Below are positions 19,951-33,067 of a stretch of 64,000 nucleotides of DNA, in pieces. The stretch is taken from the NCBI RefSeq assembly GCF_000003195.3, contig NC_012873.2, positions 19,825,161-19,889,160 on the forward strand, read 5' to 3'. Numbering within the stretch: the first letter of the stretch is position 1; every line of letters begins with the position of its first letter. Under the pieces are notes generated by a model. It saw only the letters and a program-made list of their open reading frames with translations. It was not told the DNA's origin and made no database searches. Position numbers and translations under genes: made by a program. This DNA is from Sorghum bicolor (taxonomy: Eukaryota; Streptophyta; Magnoliopsida; Poales; Poaceae).

Positions 19951-22251
19951 CTCGAACAGAACTGTCCTGAGGAGACCGTAGCACTGAGTCAGGTGTGGAG
20001 AGAGAAGATAGTTATACAAGAAGAGCAGGCGCCGCCGGAACCACCGACTACGCCATCCAGCGAATTCCAAGATGACTGAGAAAACGGAGAGTCCCGTTCG
20101 GAGGACTTAAAAACACCGAACGCCTTGCCAAGAGGTAAACTTGGTAGTTATCTTTTTCCTTTCAATTATTTTAAAATAGTTTGATTAGTTAATCAGGTTC
20201 ATATCATCCTGAAAAGAAAATAAAAACGTTAAAAATAGTAAGCCCCATGTGAGTATGCTCATGGCATAAAACCCATAAGTACATTCACTGTGGTGGCGTA
20301 AAAATGAAATAAATATATTCCTGTCCTATAAAAATAAAATTATAAAAATAGATTTATGATCCTACTAAAGAGAGTAATATTTATTAGAGGAGGCTCAACA
20401 TGATAAAGGCTAGATACTTATGCTAACACTTAACTAGTTCCACAAAGCTTTGTTGTCTATTTGAGCTTCACAAAATTCAAGGATCAAAGAAGACTAGCAG
20501 ACGGATGACATCCTAATCGCTGTCAGGGTGCTGCCGACATTCAAATAAACCTCCGCCACCTGCTAGCTACATCAGAAGAAATTACGTCAAGATCCAGCTT
20601 GGGGGAGAGCACCCCCATTTATCCAGCTAAGTGTTCTACTCACGTTTATACTTTACTCAAATAATAAAAAGATGCATAATCATAAAAACCCAAATAAAGA
20701 TTTTGTGCTTATATATATATTTGCTTAGTTTGCTAAATAAATAAATAAAATTTGCTATGAACCCTCATGACAAGCTCTCACATGGAAATGATGAATAGTT
20801 GCTCTGCCATGATTAGTACTCAAAATTGAAATCTCTCTCAAGTTTAGGCATGACTGTTATTAATTAAGATTTGCTCTAAACCTGAACTTGTGGGAAGAGT
20901 ACTTGATCTAAAGTCTAAGTCGTTAACGGATATGATATGGGAAGGTTGAGCTGCTGTTTATCTGTTCCTAGAGATGCTAGAATTCTGGAAGAATTTATCT
21001 TTGAAAATCTTTAAAATATCACATGATGAGTTCTTGTATGATGAGAGTTTAAATTCCTACCACAGCCATATATACATGCTTGCTAGACTTTGAGCCACAC
21101 ATTTACTTTTTACTGCTTATGAGCATTGAGTGTGGTCAAGCTGTGTAGACCCTTAGGAGCTTGTCATGTGGTTAAATCAAGATTCACTTGCACGTTCACT
21201 CACACATGCTGCTTCTACTCTGGAAGTACGCATCCACATATATCCACCCATTTCCATCTCCAGAACCACCGAAAAATATTCTACTTCTAATCCGGGAGAG
21301 AATAGCCAAAAACATTCTCCTGTTCCTATTTTTTTTTCATGTGAAATAAATGCTCAAGTTATCTTGGTCACTACCACTTGCTATATTATTTCGAGAGATG
21401 AGTGCTCTAAAAAAAGAGAAAAAAAGATACGAGGAAATAAAAAGGGGCAAGTGCCCGGAACCTCGAAAGAAAAGGAAAGAGTGAGACGAGAGGTAAAAAT
21501 GGACAAGTGTCCGACAGTAGAATTAGGGGTACAAGATACCCACCTTAGAGAAAAGAAAAAGAAAATATAGAGCATCTCATTCCCCTCAAAAGTCTCAAGT
21601 GCAAGGAAGGTATGTACCCCCTCAAAAGAGCAAAAGTAGAATTAGACTTTCACCATTATTTTCACCATTATCACCATTCATTCGCCACACATGCACATCT
21701 TGATTTGACTTATTGACTTGTTCTTCTCGATCCATGGTTTGACTATGCAATAAATGTCTTGTAAGTATGTATATTTTATCTCCCACCTATGAGCTCCAGA
21801 TATTAAAGCCTTATTAGAATAGGGTAAGAGAGAAGGCAATGTCACTATGCCTTATACAACAAATACCACATATTTTGAGAGAAGGCATATACCATCACTG
21901 ACTTGGTAAGGATCTAGAAATAACACAAAAGAGAGATCTGAGAGTGTCATACAAGGAATCTCTGAGTTTTATTTGAAAATCTGCAAAAACTCCAGAGCTA
22001 TAGCTGATCAAGAATAAGAGACATGGCACTTGACTAGACCGTTCTATCTTTTAACTGCTCAAGACAGAAGTGACGGTTACAAGCCCCATGGTGGAAGGTA
22101 AAATGAGTAAGTTTAAATCTTAACAGTTTACCCTAACCCAGAGATGAGATCTTATTTGAACGCATGTGTACCTTTAAGATATGAAACCACTGCAGAAACT
22201 CTTGAGTTCATCTTTGCTCAGGGACGAGCAAAGAGTAAGCTTGGGGGAGCT
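19951..22251. other. Non-coding 3' region of TE-C
   Basis: 2.3 kb with no supported gene, collinear with TE-E 37871-40261. Two short dyads with loop AAGT lie at 21445-21456 (GGGC/GCCC) and 21501-21512 (GGAC/GTCC). The polypurine tract is at 22237-22251. Confidence 0.7.
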
Positions 22252-23514
22252 TGTTGACGGTCCTGAATGCTCACATTTAACCATAAACTAATCATGGAAA
22301 AGGATCCAAATGCAACTCACCTAGACTTAGGGTTTTATCTGACAGAATTCCATGAATTTTGGTGTTTGTCTATTTCTGCAGGGGGTTATCAGGAAATACG
22401 GAGGAAAGGCCCACACGTCGGGTTTACATAGAGATATTAATGTGCCGCACAATTTTCTATCATCTAGAAGACTCCAGAAGCCATGGGAACGAAGTGGAGG
22501 CCGAACGGGGCCTGGCCTAGGGCGCCCGCCCTAAGGACCAGGGCGCCCACCCTCCTATAGTGTCCAATTCGGACCCGTCTCGCGGATCACGCTCCACCGA
22601 CCTAAAGGATCAAGGATAACCGTTCAATCAATGTCGGTTTGATCCGACGGCCCAGATTTACTTGAGGGGACTATATAAGCAGACCCCCTGGCCCCTGGAG
22701 AACATACCTCTTCTACAGAATCAAAGTTAGAGTTTCAATTCTTCATCCAAGTAGAGAGGATCCCTCTAGTTCATCTAGTTCTACCTCTAGTTCATCTAGT
22801 TCTAGTTCTAGTTCATCTAGTTCTAGTTCTAGTTCTAGTTAGTTCTAGTTGTAATCTAGAAAATAGGGAGAGAGAAGAGGAGAGCGAAGGAGGAGCAGGA
22901 TCTGTCAGATCTTCCTCAACATTGTACTTTTGCAGCAACTAGTTCATTCTTCATCGTTCTCCAGGTTCTTCAATTCATAATTCCTGAGTTCTTTAATTAC
23001 TTTTATTTACATTCAAGTTATTTATTGGATTCCCGCTTGCATCAAGTGCTCTAATCTTTGCAACATTAGAGTAGTAATTAATAGATTAGACGTGGTGTTT
23101 AGTCTTGCAATTACCTAGAATTGCACCCAATCCTGCAGATTATTGTGGTAGCCCTAGGGTAGTGACAGCCCTAACGGTCAACGTATTCCACCTCGCTCGG
23201 ATCGGTGTTTGTAGGACCGTAGTCAGAGCTTCCTAGCCCCCTTCTCATCTCTTTCCGTGGTTAGTGTTCTGATGTCCCGAAATAAATAATCTTTGAAGTA
23301 ATTCTTGATTCTTAGATCAACTAGAGAACTCTCAGGAAACTTCCTCTCTTCCCACCAAAAATAATTATATAGTTATCCTTGGGCGATCTTGAATCTTAAT
23401 TAGTACACTCACGTTCCCTGTGGAAAATCGATACTCTAGAATACTCCCGGGTGAAAGCTACATCGGTATCCGTGCACTTGCGGATTTTTTTGTTTGCGTT
23501 TAAAATACCCAACA
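22252..23514 (+). repeat. 3' LTR of TE-C
   Basis: 1263 bp, same ends and signals as the 5' LTR, followed by the duplication ACCTC. It lacks three bases just after TATATAAG compared with the 5' copy. Confidence 0.95.
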
Positions 23515-23913
23515 ACCTCGCCTCACTATAGCCCCCAGCCTAGACGGAGTCTTGAATGTTGTTGTCGTTGTTGCCCAAGTGTTGGGCTTGGGGTCGCTAA
23601 GGAGAAAGGTCATGCGTTGTCTTTGAGCAAGGCTTGGCACCCCTGGTCCAAGGCCGATCAAAGCTATAGTTGGAGGATCAGCCACTGCCTCCTTCTATCG
23701 GTGGGGTTCATGTGTTGGAGTACCCCTCATTGGTGGCCGACGTCGCTTGGGACGGACAAGGAGCACCACGACACAAAGAGACCAAACTCTTGGCCTGCTG
23801 TTCGAGGGCAATGCGGAGCAACCGCTTCACCTTGTTTAGCCACTCGTCAGCCTTTGGGTCTAGAGTGTCAGAAATGTTTTCTAGGTGGTAGGCAGCAGCT
23901 GCCATGTTGTAGG
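23515..23913 (-). pseudogene. TE-B continued: gag N-terminal remnant
   Basis: Minus-strand frame 23708-23905 has DEWLNKVKRLL followed by EQQAKSLVS, which lines up with the segment around VQTLLQVVAVQQAESSASRRRG in the gag of TE-G. It is the 5' continuation of TE-B beyond TE-C. TE-D is inserted at 23913 (flank GTAGG), and the rest of TE-B must lie right of the window. Confidence 0.6.
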
Positions 23914-25114
23914 TGTTGACGGTAGATAACTCCTAATTTTAACCGCCAACTGAACATGAAAATGGACCTATTTGAAAGCACTCAGTAGATATAGGGTTAT
24001 CACTAATAGAATTCGATGAGTTTTGGTGAATGTCTATTTCTGTAGGGTGTCAGCTGAAAACAACCAAAGATGGTCCACATGTCAAATTTACATAGAAAGA
24101 ACATGTGAACTTCAACTCAGGAACATTCTAGAAGACTCGAGGAGCCACCACCTAAAACCTAGCCCACTTGGAAGCTGGCCAGGGGCGGGCGCCCCTACCA
24201 GGTGGGGCAGCCACCCAGAGGTGGGAACCAATTAGGTTTCACCTCACGGATCCAGCCTCCACCGACTTTGAGGATTAATCGGAGTGCACATTTAACTCAG
24301 TTTGATCCAAGGGTTGCGGTGCTTCCTAGGGGGCTATAAATACAAGCCAAACCCCCCTTGAGGAGCTAATTCTAAAACCCTAATTTATATTTTCCATAGA
24401 GAATTAGACAGAGAGGGGTCCCTTGAATGGATCTATCTCTATAGTGTCATAGCAACAAGAGAGATTGAGAGAGTATAGGGTGAAGATAAGAGTTGAGGAA
24501 GCCCGGCCTATCGGTGTCTTCTTCTTTGTATCTTCAGGATCAAGTCTCCTAACCCGAGGCTTGGTTCTAGAATTGTTCGACAATTTGACTTTTAATACTA
24601 GTAAGTTATTGTTCTTTGGTTTATGAGTTTACTTTATTCGCTTCATGTAGGGAATAGAGTAATTATTCGTAGCGTAAGCATGGTGCTTGGGCTAGGAATA
24701 CTCGTAGATACTCCCTGTTTGGCTGGATTTGTGGTAGCTTTAGGGGGAGTGACAATCCTCTAAGGTCTCTGTAATCCATATCCCGTCAGGAGGTAAGGTA
24801 GGGTATATGGTGCCACAGTTAAGCACTCTTTGAGGTGTCTTTTTTCTCTAGGTACTCCCCTTAGAACGATAACCAAACACTTACCATAGGTTAGAAGAAC
24901 ACTTTCTCTCTATATCACTCATATCTCACTATCTTGTCTTGCAGCCCGTGGGTAGTAGGTAAAATAAGGGTTAGTCGTTTGCACGCTTTCTCCTAGTGGT
25001 AAAAAAATAAACACGATACTCTAGACTTATCTCCTGGGTGAAGTGCTCATCGATATCCGTGTACTTGTGGATTATTTCTCTTTGATTCTTTCGTGTGCGT
25101 AACTAATATCAACA
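23914..25114 (+). repeat. 5' LTR of TE-D
   Basis: 1201 bp from TGTTGACGG to AATATCAACA. TATAAATA at 24335-24342. A hairpin with loop ATGGT is at 24671-24693. The left flank is GTAGG (23909-23913); the matching copy is outside the window. Confidence 0.85.
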
Positions 25115-25122
25115 AGCATTTC

Positions 25123-25140
25123 TGGCGCCGTTGTCAGGGA
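25123..25140 (+). other. Primer binding site of TE-D
   Basis: TGGCGCCGTTGTCAGGGA, 8 nt after the LTR; tRNA-Asp type with two differences from the expected complement. Confidence 0.75.
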
Positions 25141-25240
25141 GAAAGACGGTCTGCTTAGATAACCCAGTCTTACTCTACCTTGTATCATACTTTTATCTTT
25201 TCTGTTATCTCACCTTTTCTTACATCTTAACTTTTCTTTT

Positions 25241-26071
25241 ATGAATACCTTAAATTCTATTCCTATCATTCAGTTCTCTGCACCCAAAGAGACCAGCCTA
25301 GAGCCACATGAGTCATCACAATCTATCCAAACATGTAGCTATTGGCTGAGTCTGCAGTTGATTGAATTGGTCCAAAGCCTATCCTTTTTAGGAGAAGGAG
25401 GTGAAAATCCTTACCTACGCATTAGAGACTTTGAGAAAACATGTGACTGTCTTCACATAGAAGGCATATCTGATGAAACTCTCTATTGGAAGATATTTCC
25501 TTTTTCATTAAAGGGAAAAGCTAGACAATGCTATAATAGAGCCGTAGGTAAGCAACAAGGAGATTGGGGATCTTTACATTCTAACTTTTGCCTAGATTTC
25601 TATCCCATCTCTCAAATCATCGACCTTAGAGTCAAAGTTCTCACTATAAAGCAAGAATCTAAAGAATTATTTACCTCAGCCTAGAATTGATTTAGTACAC
25701 TTTAGCATCCGGCCCAGACCTTAGTCTACTAGATCCTATTCTTTTACAACATTTTTATAAAGGTCTGAGTAGGGAAACTAGAAAGTTGCTTGTCACAACT
25801 TCAGGAGGATCTTTCTTGCATATATCTTTTGAGAAAGCAAGATTAATCCTAGATCAAATGCTATGCACTGAATTAGATTACCTCTTGGAAGTAGAGCCTT
25901 AACCCTAGTTAGCTGAAACCGATCCTTTGCCAAACACACCATCTACTTCTGCTAAAACATGTCTCGAGAAAGAAAAAGAAGAAATTATATTTCCAGATTT
26001 TATGCTAGACATACAATCCAATCTCTTTTCCGAATTTGGAAATGTTTTGAATTATCACTCTATGAAGAGGC
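25241..26071 (+). pseudogene. gag: TE-D gag, 5' part
   Basis: ATG at 25241. The gag core reads PYLRIRDFEKTCDCLHIEG, FPFSLKGKARQCYNRAVG, NFCLDFYPISQIIDLR, parallel to TE-F gag (FPFSLLGRAKKWYDHSVG). A TAG at 25682-25684 stands where Trp is expected, followed by more stops, with similarity continuing to 26071 (FGNVLNYHSMKR). It is cut at the TE-E target site. Confidence 0.8.
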
Positions 26072-26074
26072 TGT

Positions 26075-27311
26075 TGATGGGTATTTTAAACGCAAACAGA
26101 AAAATCCGCAAGCGCACGGATACCGATGTAGCTTTCACCCGGGAGTATTCCAGAGTATCGATTTTCCACAGGGAACGTGAGTGTACTAATTAAGATTCAA
26201 GATCGCCCATGGATAACTATATAATTATTTTTGGCGAGAAGAGAGGAAGTTTCCTGAGAGTTCTCTAGTTGATCTAAGAATCAAGAATTACTTCAAAGAT
26301 TATTTATTTCGGGACATCAGAACACTAACCACAGAAAGAGATGAGAATGGGGCTAGGAAGCTCTGACTACGGTCCTACAAACACCGATCCGAACGAGGTG
26401 GAATACGTCGACCGTTAGGGCTGTCACTACCCTAGGGCTACCACAACAATCCGCAGGATTGGGTGCAATTCTAGGTAATTGCAAGACTAAACACCACGTC
26501 TAATCTATTAATTACTACTCTAGCGTTGCAAAGACTAGAGCACTTGATGCAAGCAGGAATCCAATAAATAACTTGAATGTAAATAAAAGTAATTAAAGAA
26601 CTCAGGAATTATGAATTGAAGAACTTGGAGAACGATGAAGAACGAACCAGTTGCTGCAAAAGTACAATGTTGAGTAAGATCCGACAGATCCGGCTCCTCT
26701 TCCGCTCTCCTCTTCTCTCTCCCTATTTTCTAGATTACAACTAGAACTAACTAGAACTAGAACTAGATGAACTAGAACTAGAACTAGATGAACTAGAAGG
26801 ATCCTCTCTACTTGGATGAATAATTGAAACCCTAGCTTTGATTCTGTAGAAGAGGTATGTTCTCCAGGGCTAGGGGCCTTGCTTATATAGTCTTTTCAAA
26901 TGAATCTGGGCCGTCGGATCAAACCGACATTGATTGAACAGTTATCCTTGATCGATTAGGTCGGTGGAGCATAATCCGCGAGGTGGACCCTGATTAGGCA
27001 CCAAAGGATGGCGGGCACCCTGGTCCCTAGGGCGGGCGCCCTGGGCCAGACCCCGTTCTGCCTCTGCTTCATTCCCGTGGCTTCTGGAGTCTTCTAGATG
27101 ATAGAAAATTGGGGCACACGTTAATATCTCTATGTAAACACGACGTGTGGGCCTTTCCTCCATATTTCCTGATAACCCCCAGTAGAAATAGACAAACACC
27201 AAAACTCGTGGAATTCTGTCAGATAAAACCCTAAGGCTGGGTGTTGGTTGCATTTGAATCCTTTTCCATGATTAGTTGACGGTTAAATGTGAGCATTAAG
27301 GACCGTCAACA
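26075..27311 (-). repeat. 3' LTR of TE-F
   Basis: About 1237 bp. On the minus strand it ends near GATGGGTATTTT instead of the family end ACCCAACA, so the outermost few bases appear lost or altered at the junction with TE-E. The dyad GTCGG/CCGAC is at 26913-26928. Confidence 0.9.
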
Positions 27312-28491
27312 AGCTCCCCCAAGCTTAACCTTTGCTCGTCCCTGAGCAAAGCTAAAATCAGCAAGAAAACATGGGTTACTTTTATGCCTCTTACTATAGG
27401 ATTTTTAAGTTATCACTAAGGTCTTAAGTGATTGAAAAATAGAACGACCAAGTCAAGCACTATGTCTCAAGTTCTTCTGTCTTACCTTTGTTCTGGAGTT
27501 TTTTTGTAAGTTTCCAAAATAAAACTTAGACATTTATCTTCTTCTTGACAGATATATAAGTAGAGCTTTAAAAGTTTTAGCATACTTTGCATTTTGCTAT
27601 GTCAATGCTCGGAGCAAGGGAGAGGAATGTCATACTCCTAGATCAAGACCTTTGACCTTTTTGAAAAGTTTGTCATCTCTTACTGGTATATTGCTTATTA
27701 GAGGGACCATGGGCTATTTTTTCTTTCTTTTTTTAGTCTCTCTCTTTTTTTTCAAGTGGGCACCAAGTACCCCTAATTCTACTGTCGGACACGTGTCCAT
27801 TTTTTCCACTCAGGTGGGTATCTTTGTACCCCTAATTCTACTTCGGACACTTGTCCATTTTTACCTCTCATCTCACTCTTTTTTTTCGAATCAAATTTTT
27901 GCATAGTCCCATGCCTCTAATGCAATAATACTTTGGAAGAGTGAATCTTTTATATTATGAAAACAAAATGATCTTGATCTTTGGAGCATGATAATTCTCT
28001 CAACCAAAACTACAAGAATTAACAATGGCTTCTTCTTTTTTATATATATGAACTTTTAGATTTTCAAAAGATAAAATCTCCGGAACTCTAGCAAAACTTG
28101 GAACAAGTTAAATAGTAGCTCAGACCATCTCATATCATGTTTGTCAATTTTCTAAACTCACATCAAACTTTCTTTTTATTTTTTTAAAACTTAGGAGTAC
28201 ACAAAACTATTATAAATTACTCAAAAGAAAAACTTTGTTTGGTTTCATGGTTATGCATTTTTTATTTATTTCCGAATACTAGTAAATAAAACCGAGAAAG
28301 AAAAGTAATACTTATCTAGATACACGTGGGGGTGCCTCCCCCAAGCTGGATGTTGACATAGTCGTTTACTCTTGTGGCCTGCATGTTTGGTCTCACTCTT
28401 CTTAAGCCTCAAAATCCCGCACAACCCAAATAGACAATAAAACTCGTGGAGCATGTTAAGGGTTAGGTAATTGTCTAGAGCTTATGAGAGC
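27312..28491. other. TE-F 3' untranslated region
   Basis: No env-like or other gene is seen. A tandem duplication of about 60 bp lies at 27767-27866, each unit with ACCCCTAATTCTACT and a GGAC...GTCC dyad. The purine-rich tract before the 3' LTR is AAGCTTGGGGGAGCT on the minus strand. Confidence 0.65.
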
Positions 28492-31400
28492 TTAATGTGA
28501 GAATTCTATGAACTCAATCACATCAAGTTCCTCTACCAGGTTGTTTTGTGGCTCGAGATAGATTTTCAAGCGTTGACCATTTACCTTAAAAGTGTTACCT
28601 ATGTCGTCTTGGATGGTAATGGCTCCATGAGTTGAAGTGTCAATAACCTTGTATGGTCCATCCCACTTACTTCGTAGCTTACCATGCCCAAAGAGCTTAA
28701 CTCTTGAATTGAATAGTAGAACCTTATCTCCAGGCTTAAACTCCTTGTGCTTGATTCTCTTATCATGCCATCGTTTTGTTCTCTCTTTATAGATCCTTGA
28801 ATTGTGGTAGGCTTTTTCTCTCCATTCTTCTAGCTCAGATAGTTGCATCGGACGATTCTCGCTAGCGAGGTGGAGATCCATGTTCCATTTCTTGAGTGCC
28901 CAATGAGCCTTAAACTCTACTTCCACAGGCAAATGACAAGTCTTTCCATATACAAGTTGATAAAGTGACATGCCTATGGGTGTTTTGAATGCAGTTTTAT
29001 ATGCCCAAAGTGCATCAGGAAGTTTGTCCTTCCACCCCTTACCCATCTCATCTACAGTCTTTTGTAAAATTTTTTTGATTTGTTTGTTAGATGTTTTGGC
29101 TTGACCGCTAGTCTGAAGATGGTATGGTGTTGCGACGTTGTGTCAAACTCCATGATCGGATAGGTACTTTCGAAAGATTTTGTCGATGAAGTGGGAACCT
29201 CCATCGCTTATAACTATCCGGGGTATACCAAAGCGAGGAAATATTACTTCATGGAACATTCTCTTGGCATGTTTTGAATCAGCTGATCGACAAGGTAGGG
29301 CTTCTATTCATTTGGACATGTAGTCCACAGCTACTAAGATATACTCGCAATTCCCGGACATAGGGAATGGCCCCATGAAATCAATGCCCCATACATCGAA
29401 AAGTTCTACTTGAAGATTATTTGCTAGAGGCATTTCATTTCGTGAGTTGATGTTCCCATGTTTTTGACATCGGTGGCATCTCCTGACAAAGTTCTTTGTA
29501 TCTTCATACATCGTTGGCCAGAAAAAGCCACTTTGCCAAATTTTAGCATGTGTCCGGAATGCTCCATAGTGTCCTCCATATGGCGAGGCATGACATCTTT
29601 CCATAATTTGAGTAGCCTCAGCCATAGGAACACACCTTCTCAAGAGTCCATCAGTGCAGACTCGGAAAAGATATGGCTCATCCTAAAGGTGGAAATGACT
29701 ATCATGAAGCAACTTCCTTTTGTTTGTACCAGGTGGGACGTAGCCATATACTATAAAGTTTACGATGTCTGCGTACCATGGATCTGCATGTGTTATCTTA
29801 AGCAGGGTGTCATCCCTTAGGTAGTCATTTATGGGAAGCTCATCATGTGTTTCCTTATATTGAAGCCTAGACAAGTGGTCGGCTACATAATTCTCTACTC
29901 CCTTCCTATCTCGGATTTCTATGTCAAAGTCTTGGAGTAGAAGAATCCATCGAATTAGACGAGGCTTAGCATCTTTCTTAGTGAGGAGGTATTTGAGAGC
30001 AGCATGGTCTGAATAGATGATTATCTTTGCCCCCACAAAGTAAGATCTAAACTTGTCTATAGCAAAGACAATAGCCAAAGCTCTTTTTCAGTTGTAGTGT
30101 AATTGAGCTGTGGTCCAAACAAGGGTTTGCTAGCGTAGGATATGGCATAATGCTTTTTATCCTTGGTTTGTCCTAAAACGGCACCAACCGCAAAATCGCT
30201 AGCATCACACATGATCTCAAAAGGAAGATTCCAATCAGGTGGTTGGATGATTGGGGCTGAGATGAGTGCTTTCTTAAGAGTTTGAAAAGATTCATGACAC
30301 TCATCACTAAAGATGAAAGGTGCATCCTTAGCTAGGAGACTAGTTAGGGGTCTAGCAATTTGAGAGAAGTTCTTGATAAAGCGTCTATAGAACCCTGTAT
30401 GTCCCAAAAAGCTACGGATTCCTTTCACATCGTGGGGGGTGGAAGTTTTTCAATAACTTCAATCTTTGCTTTGTCCACCTCTATACCATGTTCGGACACT
30501 TTATGTCCTAGCACTATTCCTTCCTGAACCATAAAATGACATTTCTCCCAGTTCAGGATTAAGTGCTTTTCTTCACATCACTGCAAGACTCTATCTAAAT
30601 TCTCCAAACAATGATCGAAGGTTTTGCCATAGACAGTAAAATCATCCATGAAAACCTCCATGATCTTCTCAATCATGTCCGAGAAAATAGACATCATGCA
30701 TCGTTGGAAAGAAGCTGGAGCATTGCACAATCCGAATGACATTCGTCGGTATGCATAAGTTCCATACGGGCATGTAAAGGTAGTCTTTTCTTGGTCATCT
30801 AGGTGGATTGGGATTTGTTGATATCCAGAATAACCATCAAGGAAAGAAAAGAAAGAGTGGTTTGCAAGCCGTTCCAACATTTCATCAATGAAGGGTAACA
30901 GAAAGTGATCTTTCTTTATAGCCTTGTTGAGTTTTCAATAGTCAATACACATACGCCACCCAGTGACAATTCATTGAGGGATGAGTTCATTCTTCTCATT
31001 CCTAATGACCGTCATTCCTCCTTTCTTTGGCACTACTTGGACAGGGCTAACCCACTCACTATGTGGCATAGGATAAATAATCCCAGCATGATAGAGTTTG
31101 AGGACCTCTTTCTTAACAACCTCTCGCATAGCATAGTTAAGTCTCCGTTGTGGTTCCCTTGAATGTGTAAAATTGGGATCAATAGGGATACGATGAGTGC
31201 AGAGAATGGGACTAATGCCCGTGAGATCTTTGAGAGAGTAACCAAATGCTGATCTATGCCTTTCAAGAATAGTGAGAAGTTGTTGTGTTTCATAATCGGA
31301 AAGCTTGTCACTGATAATTACTGGAGTGTTTGGGTTGTTGTACAAAAAGACATATCTAAGGCCAGAAGGAAGAGGTTTTAACTCTATCAAAGGAGGTGAA

Positions 31401-32956
31401 GGTTGTTCATTTTTGTCTAGCTCAACGGGTTCTACCAACTCTTCTTCTTCTTGAACAAAGTGTTCATGATTAAAGAATGGTTGGGCCATCTCCTCTTGAG
31501 TCAGCATTAAGATCTCCTCAATAGGATCTGGTTCAAGTTTGGGTTCTACTATCGTGTTAATTGATCTAGCATGAGGAACAACAATAGTGGAATTCCCAAC
31601 CTTGAAGTCTAAATGACCTCGTTGTGGTTGTTCTTGTAGAAGTTTCATGATTGGTCTGCCAATCAAGAAAGGAATCTCCAGTATGTCAAAAATGTGAAAA
31701 TCTAGACATATTCCACAGTCCTTGATTCTAACAGGAACTGCCCTTAATACCCCATGGCTTTCTAGAATTAATCTAGATGGACTTTGTAAAAGTTTTTGAG
31801 ATGGGGTTATGGACTCGTTGGGATAAAGAGTGTCAGCTAACTCCTTGGAATTAACATTTATCCCAACATATGGATTGTAGTGGACCTTCCTAGCGGACCC
31901 TCTAATTTGGCACAGAAGAATGGTTGAAGGAGTGATGATTCGAGCTACCTTAGGAGACAGCTCTGCTTCTGTTAGCCATTCATAACTCAGAATAGCTGAA
32001 AGGCTTTTGATGTGTTTTATGTCAACAGATTCTACTCTTAGAACGGATTGAGTGGTCCCTGCTAGAGGTCGTATTTGGATAGGAAAATTTGAGGTGTTTC
32101 CATAATCTTCAAAAAGATCTTCCTCGAATTCAAAGGGATGCTCTAAAGGTGGTGGTTCATTATCCCTTAGTTGGTTTTGCATTACCTTATCAGGAGGTTT
32201 CTCTACAACCAAATTAATAGATGGGTCAGGTGGAATTTCTAACTCGGTTGCATGTTCCTCATCTTTTGGTTTAGGATCAGGCTCGACTTCTTTTTCTTCT
32301 TCAGAAAACTCATCATAAATGCCTGTGTGAGGGGTATTTTCAAGGATTCTCTCTAGGATAGCTCTCCCCTCATCTGTGAGTTTGTGTGTGAATGAGCCTC
32401 CGAAAGCAATGTCGAGGTGAAGAGCAGCTTCCTTATTTAGACCACGATAAAAGTGGTAGTACAATACATGGTTAGGCAGGGCAAGGTTCGGACCGGAATT
32501 GCTAAGGCTTGTGAACCTTGCCCAAGCTGCTCCTAAAGTTTCTTTCTCTCTTTGTTTGAATGTAAGAATTTCAATTCTAAGGTCAGCGATTCGAAAAAGT
32601 GGGAAGAAAGCGAGACAAAAGTTGTCCCGAAGTTCATCCCAATTTCCATTAACGCCTCCTACAGAATGATCATACCACTTTTTTGCTCTTCCCAAAAGGG
32701 AGAACGGAAATAATTTCCATTTAAGGGTTTCTTGTGTCATGCCGGAAATAGATCGGCAAGAGCACAACTGCTCGAATTCTCTAAGGTGGGTGTATGGATC
32801 TTCATCTACTTGCCCAGAGAAGGGTTGCTCCTGAATCATGGCTATTAGATCAGGGCCGAGGTCGTAGCCATCTGTAAGAATTGGATGTGATGATGGTGGT
32901 GGCTCTAATAACTCGCCCTTTGGAGCAAAGAATTTATAGATAGGAGTGAAATCCAT
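28492..32956 (-). pseudogene. gag-pol: TE-F gag-pol polyprotein (Athila type)
   Basis: ATG at 32956 (MDFTPIYKFF). The first open stretch of about 660 codons holds gag (HLREFEQL, FPFSLLGRAKKWYDH, NFCLAFFP), an acidic linker, a protease-like region (VHYNPYVGINVNS; LIGRPIMKLL) and the start of RT (WVSPVQVVPKKGG). A TGA at 30971-30973 interrupts it. RT continues with SGYQQI and FMDD (EVFMDDFTVYG), then TGA at 30578 and a frameshift near 30430. The RNase H runs 30428-29683 with one further shift. The integrase has zinc ligands (CHRCQKHG), GID and VISDGG, but the third acid is Lys (GQAKTSN instead of GQVE). Further stops lie at 29683 and 29308. It cannot make an active integrase even if read through. 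Confidence 0.9.
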
Positions 32957-33042
32957 GTGGTATGGTGAAAATGGTAAGGTGAGTGTGGTAAAAAGAAAAT
33001 GGATACACGGATGACTTGGTTTGAAACTAGCACAACTACCGT

Positions 33043-33060
33043 TCCCCGGCAAAGGCGCCA
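33043..33060 (-). other. Primer binding site of TE-F
   Basis: On the minus strand TGGCGCCTTTGCCGGGGA, 7 nt inside the 5' LTR. It is tRNA-Asp type with one or two differences. Confidence 0.75.
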
Positions 33061-33067
33061 GAAAGCT

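Larger units (their letters stand above)
15836..23514 (+). mobile_element. TE-C: non-autonomous Gypsy-type LTR element with two proteases and no pol
   Basis: LTRs 15836-17097 and 22252-23514 (TGTTGACGG to ACCCAACA), duplication ACCTC at 15831-15835 and 23515-23519, primer site of the tRNA-Asp type, and a purine-rich tract AAGCTTGGGGGAGCT before the 3' LTR. The 5.1-kb interior has a short leader ORF, a gag remnant, two retropepsin-like domains and a long non-coding 3' region. No RT, RNase H or integrase motif is present. LTR identity is roughly 96-97% by eye, including a 3-bp indel next to the TATA box. It sits in TE-B and splits it. Confidence 0.9.

Noticed and set aside
21166..21570. 134-codon plus-strand frame in the 3' region of TE-C
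   Set aside because: The collinear region of TE-E has a shorter, differently framed version, and the composition (Lys-rich from A runs) suggests chance.
27312..28491. Env-like gene downstream of TE-F integrase
   Set aside because: No long frame, signal peptide or membrane segment in the minus strand here.
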